Positions 37,137 to 44,695 of a stretch of 64,000 nucleotides of DNA are shown one piece after another. The DNA is from Cellvibrio mixtus subsp. mixtus J3-8 (GTDB lineage: Bacteria; Pseudomonadota; Gammaproteobacteria; Pseudomonadales; Cellvibrionaceae). Position 1 is the first letter of the stretch; the number at the start of each line of letters is the position of its first letter. Position numbers and translations under genes: made by a program. A model generated the notes under the pieces. It was not told where the DNA came from. It was given only the letters and a program-made list of their open reading frames with translations, and searched no databases. The stretch covers positions 589,275-653,274 of the forward strand of contig NZ_KN266208.1 of assembly GCF_000766945.1 (NCBI RefSeq), read 5' to 3'.

Positions 37137-38498
37137 ATGGCTTCCGATCACCAACTCAAGAAAACCGAAATAGTTGCTTATGGTGCGGGCGATGCTGCGT
37201 TTGCTCTCATCGGCACATTACTTGGATTCTACCAATTATATTTCCTCACAGATGTATTCGGCATCGCTCCAGCTTCGATTGCGATTATTATGCTTGTTAT
37301 TAAGATATGGGATACAGTAAATCATCCGCTCATGGGAATTTTAGCTGATCGCACGCAAAGTAAGTATGGGCGATATCGACCTTGGTTGCTTTACTCTATC
37401 CTACCGTTAGCAATTTCTTCAATTCTTGTTTTTTATGCTCCTCCAGGCTTATCCGATTGGCAAAAAAATGTTTATGCATTGTCTGTTTGCTTCATTTACT
37501 GGAGTTCATTCTCTGCCGTGAACGTCCCTTATGTTGCTTTAATGAGTGCAATGACATCCAATGTAAGCAGCCGAGCAAATCTAGCTTCGGCAAGATTTAT
37601 TGGAGCATTCGGTGCTAGCACCCTGGCAATGTTTTTTACCAAGGATTTAGTGCTCTGGTTTGGCGATGGCGACGAAGCATCTGGTTTCTTAGCTGTAAGT
37701 ATTCTCTACGCGATAATTGGGTCAGTAATTTTATATTGGACATTTTATTCAACCCAGGAACGCATCTCGGTTCAACCTGAATCAATTCTTACCCCTTGGG
37801 GTGACATTAAATCTTTATTTCGATCCGGCCCATTCTGGACAGTTATTGCAACTAGTGTGTTTATTGGGCTCTTTGTAAGTGTTAAATCTGGTCTGGCTGT
37901 TTTCTATCTAAAGTATGTAATTCAGATTCCCTCCGTCGATAAATACTTTATGGCTGGCGGCACAATTAGTTGTTTGATTGGTGTCTGTTTTGTCTCGTTA
38001 TTGTTAGGAAAATTTGATAAGAAGAGACTGTTTATTTGCTTTATGTCGGGAAACGCGTTGTTTATCGCAGCAATTTTCTGGGTTGATCCCGAAAATACAG
38101 CACTACTTTTAACATTTCACTTCTTAAATTCGTTTTTAGGCGGAGCATGCGCACCAATATTTTTTGCTATCTATTCAGATGTAATTGATTACAATGAATT
38201 TAAGACTGGTTCTAGATCCGCTGCATTAATCAACAGCCTGGGATTATTTGCAGGCACCTTAGGAGCTGCAATTGGTGGGTTCATAGCGCCTATTGGGCTG
38301 GCATGGATTGGATACACAGCGAACCAACCACAAAATGCTAACGTCATCGAAGGATTGTGTTGGTTATTCACCATCGTTCCCGCGGTTTTCGCAAGCATTG
38401 CTGCGCTCTTGATGGTTATATTTCCTTTAAATAAGTCAAGAATGGCCTCTATAAATTATAGACTTAGCCAGCGGCGAGTTTGCATTGACACGCACTAA
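37137..38498 (+). CDS. GPH-family (MelB-like) glycoside:cation symporter
   Basis: The 453-residue protein has twelve predicted membrane helices. The N-terminal half carries KKTEIVAYGAGDAAFALIGT and DTVNHPLMGILADRTQSKYG, with the RTQSKYGRYRPW loop typical of MelB/XynB-type symporters. The C-terminal half repeats the pattern around SDVIDYNEFKTGSRSAALIN. These proteins import glycosides or hexuronides with sodium or protons. It starts 5 bases after the acyltransferase gene and ends one base before the next start, so the three genes form an operon. Confidence 0.88.
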   Translation: MASDHQLKKTEIVAYGAGDAAFALIGTLLGFYQLYFLTDVFGIAPASIAIIMLVIKIWDTVNHPLMGILADRTQSKYGRYRPWLLYSILPLAISSILVFYAPPGLSDWQKNVYALSVCFIYWSSFSAVNVPYVALMSAMTSNVSSRANLASARFIGAFGASTLAMFFTKDLVLWFGDGDEASGFLAVSILYAIIGSVILYWTFYSTQERISVQPESILTPWGDIKSLFRSGPFWTVIATSVFIGLFVSVKSGLAVFYLKYVIQIPSVDKYFMAGGTISCLIGVCFVSLLLGKFDKKRLFICFMSGNALFIAAIFWVDPENTALLLTFHFLNSFLGGACAPIFFAIYSDVIDYNEFKTGSRSAALINSLGLFAGTLGAAIGGFIAPIGLAWIGYTANQPQNANVIEGLCWLFTIVPAVFASIAALLMVIFPLNKSRMASINYRLSQRRVCIDTH

Positions 38499-38499
38499 C

Positions 38500-39426
38500 A
38501 TGAAGAAAATTATCATAATAATTGAATACTTTGGTGGAGAATGGCCAGAGTGGATTAACTTATACTTTTTAAGTTGTGCCCGCAATCCATCAATCACTTG
38601 GCTTATTCATACAGACTGTGCACACGATCAATACCAATATAGTAATATTATTTTTTCAAAAATGTCTTGGGATGCATATAAGGCACACGTTAGTGAACGA
38701 TTAAAGATAAATTTCAATCCGGAAAATAAGTACAAGCTCTGTGATATCAGGCCAGCGCTTGGTTATATTTGGGAGGACGAAATTGCTGGATACGATTTTT
38801 ATGGATATGGAGACGTAGATGTAATATATGGAAATCTTCAAAAATTTTTGACTGATGCTGTATTAAAACACAACGTAATTAGTACTCATGAATGGTGTTT
38901 CTCAGGACATTTGTCACTATTCAAAAACGAGCGATGGATACGTAGTTCATTTAGGCAGCTTTCAGCTTGGAAAATGGTATTTGAGTCACCACTCCATTTT
39001 CGCTTTGATGAAGACTATTATTTTAGAGCCTTTCTTAGGCCAAATAGATTTACAAAAAAATATTTTCGATTTTTTATATGGATTACAGACTTATTAAATC
39101 CCTTCCGTATTAAATATAGAAATGTCTATCTTCAAGAACAATTTTCCACCCCGTTAGTGCCAGGCTTATGGCATGGACAATCGATCAAGCACTCTGAAAC
39201 ATGGTATTGGAAGGATGGCATTATTACCAACAAAGATAATGGTGAGCATGAGTTTATGTACCTTCATTTTATGAATTACACAAGCGCACGCTACATGGAT
39301 GCGCTTTATGGCACAATTGCCCCTTGGTCTTCCTTGGAAAAAATAATAAAAATATCATATTCTGAAGCAGAAAATGGATTTACCATAGGGCTTGATGGCT
39401 TTAATACACTTCCCTCGACCGATTAA
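38500..39426 (+). CDS. Glycosyltransferase-like DUF6625 protein
   Basis: The 308-residue protein begins with a Rossmann-type strand (MKKIIIIIEYFGGEWPEW) and contains KLCDIRPALGYIWEDEIAGY, then DFYGYGDVDVIYGNL. The second stretch carries the family DxD (GDVDV), expected to bind a nucleotide-sugar-coordinated metal. A long Arg/Phe-rich region (RPNRFTKKYFRFFIW) may touch the membrane. Similar proteins occur in surface-polysaccharide clusters. ATG 38500, directly after the transporter stop, is preferred over an in-frame TTG at 38485. Substrate and acceptor are unknown. Confidence 0.65.
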   Translation: MKKIIIIIEYFGGEWPEWINLYFLSCARNPSITWLIHTDCAHDQYQYSNIIFSKMSWDAYKAHVSERLKINFNPENKYKLCDIRPALGYIWEDEIAGYDFYGYGDVDVIYGNLQKFLTDAVLKHNVISTHEWCFSGHLSLFKNERWIRSSFRQLSAWKMVFESPLHFRFDEDYYFRAFLRPNRFTKKYFRFFIWITDLLNPFRIKYRNVYLQEQFSTPLVPGLWHGQSIKHSETWYWKDGIITNKDNGEHEFMYLHFMNYTSARYMDALYGTIAPWSSLEKIIKISYSEAENGFTIGLDGFNTLPSTD

Positions 39427-40035
39427 TATGTATATAGCATATAAGATATTGCTCAGTTGAGTTTTAACCAAAGATCTGATCTAGTTATCTTTGATTATCA
39501 TCACATATGAAACTCTAAAAGTTTTTATATGATTAGAATAGTTCTTGCTTAGTTGTATCTAAAAGGTGAAATTTAATTAGCTTTCACCTTTTAGGTTTTT
39601 CTACTGCCTCAAAAAATAGATAGTCGCGTAGCAGCTTAAGGTTCGTATTTAGCTGAAGCCGGCAGTTCACCTTGGCGCTCATTAATAATATTCAACATTC
39701 TCAAGGACCGCTTTTGGCCGTTTTGGCACACAGAGCAGGTAGATTGGAATGTTGAGGGGACGCCGTTTTTGATGTTACTCGGTTGTCGTGTGAGGATTTA
39801 TCTGCGCGTTAGAATACAAATTTGATAAAAATATCGACACCTGTGTAACAACGGGCTGTTGAATCCTATTCGACGCGTTGAAGGACATCTCAACCCTGCG
39901 TAGAAGTTTCTCCATTCGATATGCTAGGCTCTCCGGGCGTAAATTTTTTCAGCGTTAATAGATATTGTTCGTGCTAGTTCTGTTCTCGTAATAAATCAGG
40001 AACCTAATATTTTTTTCTCAAGCGAGGGATTACCT
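39427..40035 (+). other. Intergenic stretch at the end of the accessory region
   Basis: Contains the terminator at 39561-39600. GC content returns towards that of the chromosome from about 39,650. A 50-codon stop-free frame on the minus strand (ending near 39640) is too short to support a gene. The 3' part must carry the promoter and GAGGG ribosome binding site of the PEP-CTERM gene. Confidence 0.5.
39561..39600 (+). terminator. Terminator of the accessory operon
   Basis: AAAAGGTGAAA (39561-39571) pairs with TTTCACCTTTT (39582-39592) around a 10-base loop, followed by AGGTTTTT. Confidence 0.85.
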
Positions 40036-40701
40036 ATGAAAAATGTACTTCTCAGATTGTGTTTATGTATCGGCGGTTGGTTTGGATTGTTGTGTTCAGC
40101 CCACGCCGGATTAATTATCGACACGGGAGAACCCCCGGAACCTGGCTATGGGTCGGCGTTCATGGGGTCAAACAACGGTAACTATCAATATGTTGCAGGC
40201 AAAATAAATTTCGCGTCAGCGTATCAAATCAATAGCATTGACACCCATCTCAAATTTAGTGAACCTTATTTTGCAAGTGGCGGGGCTTTCTCAATTGTCT
40301 TGTATAACGATGACAATGCTAGCGGTCCAGATAATTTGGTTTACAGCGCAAGCGGTGGTTACATGCCTGCCGATTCTCAAGGCGCATGGTATGGGATCTC
40401 TGGACTTGATTGGTTAGTAGAGGCCGGGTCTTATTGGATTGCATTTGAAGCGCAGGACAGCTCTATCAATGCAATCATGTCATATGCAGCTCAACCGGCA
40501 GCAACTGAGTACGCCTACAACATCAATTTTTGGGGTTATAACGGTTATACCACGGACCTTGGCGGCTCGCCGTTTTCCTTGCGTGTCGACGCGAATTCGG
40601 TGAGTGAAGTGCCTGAGCCAGGAAGCCTGATGTTGTTGCTCGCTGCTTTATTAACCCTGCTTTCTGTTTATGGTTTTCGCAGAAATGCGAGCACTTGTTA
40701 A
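40036..40701 (+). CDS. Secreted PEP-CTERM sorting-domain protein
   Basis: The 221-residue precursor has a signal peptide (LRLCLCIGGWFGLLCSAHA). A beta-rich domain (about 27-190) contains the pattern AYQINSIDTHLKF ... GAFSIVLYNDDNASGPDNLV seen in extracellular PEP-CTERM proteins. The tail has VPEPGSLMLLLAALLTLLSV followed by the basic FRRNAS. The VPEP-helix-Arg tail is recognised by an exosortase, which must be encoded elsewhere. Such proteins are linked to exopolysaccharide-producing lifestyles. Confidence 0.9.
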   Translation: MKNVLLRLCLCIGGWFGLLCSAHAGLIIDTGEPPEPGYGSAFMGSNNGNYQYVAGKINFASAYQINSIDTHLKFSEPYFASGGAFSIVLYNDDNASGPDNLVYSASGGYMPADSQGAWYGISGLDWLVEAGSYWIAFEAQDSSINAIMSYAAQPAATEYAYNINFWGYNGYTTDLGGSPFSLRVDANSVSEVPEPGSLMLLLAALLTLLSVYGFRRNASTC

Positions 40702-40785
40702 TACCGAAGGGCGTTGGCTTTTCAATACATGAAGGTTTTAGCAACGATCACTTTCGTTTGTCGAAAAACATCACCAATACGATAT

Positions 40786-40818
40786 AAAGCCCACCTGTTG
40801 TAAACGGGCGGGCTTTTT
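40786..40818 (+). terminator. PEP-CTERM gene terminator
   Basis: AAAGCCCACC (40786-40795) pairs with GGGCGGGCTTT, one mismatch, followed by further T residues. Confidence 0.75.
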
Positions 40819-40852
40819 CATTTCAACAATTATTTCGAAATCATTTCATTAA

Positions 40853-41041
40853 GCTCACCTTACTCATCCTTATACCTTAGCGATAGGTGAAAAAGATGGG
40901 CAAGCCTATAGAGCGTGGGCAACAATGGATATTTCCAGCATGCATGTTTCGCCACAACATGCATCAGTCCCTGAGCCACCATCATTTTATCTGTTAGCTT
41001 TTATTGGGTTGTTGGTTCGTAAATTGGGTCGGGCCGTATAG
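40853..41041 (+). pseudogene. 3' remnant of a second PEP-CTERM protein gene
   Basis: A stop-bounded frame encodes THPYTLAIGEKDGQAYRAWA, then MDISSMHVSPQHASVPEPPS, then FYLLAFIGLLVRKLGRAV. The end is a complete PEP-CTERM signal (VPEP, hydrophobic helix, Arg/Lys). There is no start or signal peptide upstream, only a TAA at 40850, so this is the tail of a deleted gene; a 38-codon frame from ATG 40925 is the longest with a start. Confidence 0.65.
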
Positions 41042-41284
41042 GCCCAATGAAGGATAATTACGAACCTGCCTCGAATTTTTTATATTATCGAGCGCCGTTT
41101 GCAGCGTTATATTTTTTTGAATTTTTTCATCTATCAACAAAATCCCTATAGAACAATCAAATTTCTGGATATCTTCAAGAGAATTTTTTAAAGCTCATAT
41201 TGGCTAAAAAATAGTGTTCAAATATTTATGATTATTACGTATTTGGATATTTCGAACGTTGGGGGTTCGTAAACTCACCTCAGC

Positions 41285-42028
41285 TTACGGAGATACCACT
41301 TCAGGAACCGGGTATCCCGTTAATGCAGACGCAAAGTGAAGCCAGGGCGTTGCTGCATTCACACTAAAAAATATCAAGAGAATCACAAGTAAATAACCAC
41401 CGACTATGCCTAGTGCCAACTTGGAAAATTTGCTCGAACTTTTGTCTTTCAAGCCAGTTGCACCAATATAAAGTGCGAGAGAAATTAACAAAGATCCAAA
41501 AGTAGCAACAGAGCCTGTTTCAACAACAAACCGTAGTGCACGTGCCGTGGCGGGTGCGAGCAAAATAAAAAAGCTGGCTAATTGGAAATGGCGATGCCAG
41601 TGGTGGCGACGAACCAGAATAAAAGCAGCCAAGCCAAAAATTAGCGTTGCAGTGATAATCCAGAATGGATAGGCCAAACGGATTAACGGTGCCACGCCCG
41701 AAGGTTCGCTGGCGGCTGCCGCCGTTCTGCCTAATACCACAACGTAGGACAGCGCAATGTATATGCCGAATAACGCAGCACCTGCAACGCCGACTTCTTT
41801 ATGCCGCGCGAGCAAGCCTCTGCTGGCTGCAAAATGTTGATAAAGGAAAACGGCGATCCAGGCGGTGATTGTTATGCCGTGAACCAATATGAGCGAGGTT
41901 AAGGGTTTGCCTGCACCGAAAACCGGTTTTAAATAAAATGTAGGGGCGAAGCCTACCAGAATCAGAAGAACGCCGAGCAGAACAAAAATATCGCTTTGCT
42001 TTAATGTAAATTTTTTGACTGCAGTCAT
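41285..42028 (-). CDS. Multi-pass membrane protein of unknown function
   Basis: The 247-residue protein has about seven hydrophobic segments. Several histidines sit at segment ends (ILVHGITITAW, LYQHFAAS, LLARHKEVG, RRHHWHRHFQLA), a pattern that could bind haem or metal but is not proof. No family is recognised with certainty. It is monocistronic on the minus strand with a 332-base gap upstream. Confidence 0.65.
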   Translation of the reverse strand: MTAVKKFTLKQSDIFVLLGVLLILVGFAPTFYLKPVFGAGKPLTSLILVHGITITAWIAVFLYQHFAASRGLLARHKEVGVAGAALFGIYIALSYVVVLGRTAAAASEPSGVAPLIRLAYPFWIITATLIFGLAAFILVRRHHWHRHFQLASFFILLAPATARALRFVVETGSVATFGSLLISLALYIGATGLKDKSSSKFSKLALGIVGGYLLVILLIFFSVNAATPWLHFASALTGYPVPEVVSP

Positions 42029-42360
42029 TGCAGTATCTCCATTGCGGTTGTTTTGGGATTTGTATTGAGCAGGAAAGTTTTTTTGAAGAGCAAGGAGTAT
42101 GCCGTTTGAAAGTACGTATTATTAATTTTAACAGAATGGCTAAAACCCTGGTAATTTAAGGGATCGTGAGAATAGTTAAGAGAGTTGAAAAATATATTCG
42201 GGATGAACATGCTACTGAGATTCAAACGCATGTGTTGCTATGAGAACATTTGAATCCCAGATTATGCTGGCTTATCAACTTTACGAGATAAGAAATCGTT
42301 AGCAGGATATTGGAGAAGTAAAAAGCAATCGCGCTTGGCGATTGCTTTTAGTTAACGCAG
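42029..42360 (-). other. Intergenic stretch upstream of the membrane protein gene
   Basis: AT-rich, with no supported gene. It holds the promoter of the gene ending at 41285 and, at 42320-42349, a bidirectional terminator. Confidence 0.5.
42320..42349. terminator. Bidirectional terminator after the repeat peptide gene
   Basis: GCAATCGC (42325-42332) pairs with GCGATTGC (42338-42345), with A run before and T run after, so it works on both strands. It probably ends the minus-strand transcript of the small peptide gene at 42361. Confidence 0.85.
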
Positions 42361-42570
42361 TTATTGCACGATAATGTTTTTTCCTGGTGGATCGGGTTGC
42401 GGGTTAAAATTACCAACCTGCCCTTCAATATTTTTCCCTGGCGGATCGGGCTGTGGGTTAGAGTTGCCTACCTGTTCTTTCACTCGCAGATCATGCACGA
42501 TAACTCCCGCATTCACTGTGGCAGCCCCCAAAACCAACGCAATCACACCAACCAAATTAATTACTTTCAT
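42361..42570 (-). CDS. Small secreted peptide with tandem NPQPDPPGKN repeats
   Basis: The 69-residue precursor has a signal peptide ending at VNA (MKVINLVGVIALVLGAATVNA). The mature 48 residues contain two copies of a 17-residue unit, QVGNSNPQPDPPGKNIE and QVGNFNPQPDPPGKNII. Both are also 51-base repeats at DNA level with silent changes, so they are under protein-level selection. It lies 52 bases downstream of an M23-like gene in the same direction with no terminator between, so co-expression is likely. Function unknown; a structural or binding peptide in the envelope is a guess. Confidence 0.75.
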   Translation of the reverse strand: MKVINLVGVIALVLGAATVNAGVIVHDLRVKEQVGNSNPQPDPPGKNIEGQVGNFNPQPDPPGKNIIVQ

Positions 42571-42622
42571 TGCTCAAATCCTCTTGAATGATTTCCCATT
42601 TTTTAAATCGTTAGCGATTTAA

Positions 42623-43678
42623 TTACTTGCGCCAGATTCCGGTGTACACAGAACCGCAGTACCACCAGCCGTAACGGGTGTAACCCAGTTGTGCCAGATC
42701 GTTCGATTTTTTAGTGAACGCAGTTAACGTCATACCGTGGAATGCTTGCCATGAACCGCTCGATGGAACCCAACCGGTGTTATAAATTTGACCATTGTCA
42801 GTACAGGCGTAAACATTGGGCATTACACCGGAGTCTGCAAAGTGATTGAACCAGGCTTGCATGCGCTCATCGGGAATATTATTGACAGTCCAGTAAGCCA
42901 CTGAGTGTGGGGCCCAAATCATTACTTCACCATCAGGAAGTTTTTTACCTTGCAGTAAAGTCCAGGTGGCATTTACCGATGCAGTTTGGTTGGTGAACGG
43001 TGTTGTTTGACCGTGATCGAATTTAATTTCGACCGGTTGATCCGCAGAGGTTTGCATATGCACATGCAAGTGCGGGCGATCAGAGTTACCGACATTACCA
43101 ACAAGACCCAGAACCTGCCCTTTGGTAATGCGTGCACCGCCGCTAACCCATCCTTCACTGTTTAAAACGTATCCCGCTTTTCCAGTGGAATTGTAAACCG
43201 CATTATGCGGACAAAGGCTGGTAGGAATTGAACCGGGTTGTGCGTGGGCGTAGAGGGCGTAATTACCGTCATCGTGACGCACATACAAATAGTTTCCCGC
43301 ATAAGCGATATAGCCTTCACCTACTTTTGGGTGATTGGAACCAGGCGTGTTTTCCGGTGAGTTACGCCAACAGTTGACGACGGTGCCCGCCTCCATCGCA
43401 CGGATTTTTGCACCGTAAATAATACGACTGGAATTGAGTGTGGTATCAGCATTGTCGGTTTTGAACTCAGACCATTTGCCATTACCGATATGACGTTGGG
43501 CAAGAATATCAAACCCGTCGGTTTGGGCCCCTTTGGACCAATGGTTGGTTGTGGTGTAACGGTAATTCAGGTTGATGTCATCGGCGCGCAACGGAAAATC
43601 CACAGCGGATGCAGAGACAGAAACCAAGGCAGCAGAAGCGATGATTAATGAGCGAGTAAAAGCATGAAGTGATTTCAT
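42623..43678 (-). CDS. Secreted M23-like (LytM-type) protein
   Basis: The 351-residue precursor has a signal peptide ending at ASA (about residue 25). Residues about 85-225 resemble the M23 fold: IIYGAKIRAMEAGTVV, YLYVRHDDGNYALYAHAQPG, ITKGQVLGLVGNVGNSDRPH and LHVHMQ. The HxH motif and the YAH motif are present. The first metal ligands (H and D of the usual HxGxD) appear replaced by Ile and Lys, so it may be catalytically dead, like EnvC-type activators. A C-terminal domain of about 100 residues (QAWFNHFADSGVMPNVYACT onward) is unfamiliar. Confidence 0.75.
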   Translation of the reverse strand: MKSLHAFTRSLIIASAALVSVSASAVDFPLRADDINLNYRYTTTNHWSKGAQTDGFDILAQRHIGNGKWSEFKTDNADTTLNSSRIIYGAKIRAMEAGTVVNCWRNSPENTPGSNHPKVGEGYIAYAGNYLYVRHDDGNYALYAHAQPGSIPTSLCPHNAVYNSTGKAGYVLNSEGWVSGGARITKGQVLGLVGNVGNSDRPHLHVHMQTSADQPVEIKFDHGQTTPFTNQTASVNATWTLLQGKKLPDGEVMIWAPHSVAYWTVNNIPDERMQAWFNHFADSGVMPNVYACTDNGQIYNTGWVPSSGSWQAFHGMTLTAFTKKSNDLAQLGYTRYGWWYCGSVYTGIWRK

Positions 43679-43920
43679 TTTAAATTTCCTTTTAAATTTA
43701 AAAAAATGAGTAAGTTAGGTTGAGCGCCGGCTTCTTCATGAAGCGAAGAAAAAATTAAAAAACGATAACAAATAACAGCAAATGAACAATTCCTTACCAT
43801 AACCGCGACAACCTTGTCGTTTGTTCATGTGGCCATATTACGAGGGCAAATTGTCAGAAGTTTGCCGCGAGGAAGGAGATTTGTGTCAATTGTGTCAGCG
43901 GAGGAAAAGCCCCAATGCGG

Positions 43921-44631
43921 TCAGACATTGGGGATATAGACATAACCTACGGAACGCACCGTTTTGATGGTGGCGGGTTTATCCGGATCAACTTCAATTT
44001 TTTTGCGCATGCGCGTGATGCGGCTATCGATGGAGCGATCAAAAGGATCAGCGTCGGTTTTGTGGGCGAGTTCCAGCAAATAATCGCGCGATAACGGGCG
44101 GTTGGGGTTGGCGAGGAAGACCATCAATAAATCGTATTCCATGGCGGTAAGCGGGATTTCGGTTTCACCTTCCCAGAGTTTGCGTGTTTCAACGTCGAGC
44201 AAACATTTGCCAATTTTTTTGCGCGCATCTTGTACCGGTTGGGTATTCGCCGGCAATTCATTTTGGGTGCGGCGCAATACGCTGCGCACACGAGCTAGCA
44301 ATGCGCGCAAATCAAATGGCTTGCCGACGTAATCGTCTGCGCCCATTTCCAGGCCGACAACCATGTCCACCTGCCCCGCCGATGCGGTGACCATAATAAT
44401 TCCGGCGCGGGTGTGTTCGCGCAAATAGCGCGTGAGTGTTAGACCGTCTTCACCCGGCATATTTAAATCCAGCAGCACAATATGCGGCGTAAAGTCCGGC
44501 AGGATTTTTTTTAACTCCTGGCCATTCACCGCAATTTTTACCGCGAAGCCTTGCATCTCAAAATAATCAGCGAGGGTTTCGGCAATGTCGATTTCATCAT
44601 CGACCACAATCATTTGGTATTGAGTGCTCAT
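43921..44631 (-). CDS. OmpR-family response regulator
   Basis: The 236-residue protein has a receiver domain with phospho-acceptor Asp55 (HIVLLDLNMPGEDG), a Lys in the KPFDLRALLARV loop, and a C-terminal winged helix (LTAMEYDLLMVFLANPNRPL; SRITRMRKKIEVDP). It follows the histidine kinase gene by 64 bases on the same strand, its likely partner. ATG 44631 is preferred over GTG 44640. Targets are unknown; the M23-like and repeat-peptide genes lie directly downstream on the same strand. Confidence 0.92.
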   Translation of the reverse strand: MSTQYQMIVVDDEIDIAETLADYFEMQGFAVKIAVNGQELKKILPDFTPHIVLLDLNMPGEDGLTLTRYLREHTRAGIIMVTASAGQVDMVVGLEMGADDYVGKPFDLRALLARVRSVLRRTQNELPANTQPVQDARKKIGKCLLDVETRKLWEGETEIPLTAMEYDLLMVFLANPNRPLSRDYLLELAHKTDADPFDRSIDSRITRMRKKIEVDPDKPATIKTVRSVGYVYIPNV

Positions 44632-44695
44632 GCTGTTCACTTGATACTGGTTATTAATTGTTACGCGTTTTATTAAATAGAAAATGATAAAAAAT

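Noticed and set aside
36712-39426. The island as a prophage or transposon.
   Set aside because: No integrase, transposase, phage structural gene or tRNA attachment site was seen within the AT-rich region.
39640-39790. A 50-codon stop-free minus-strand frame in the island's right flank.
   Set aside because: This length is expected by chance in six frames, and no family was recognised.
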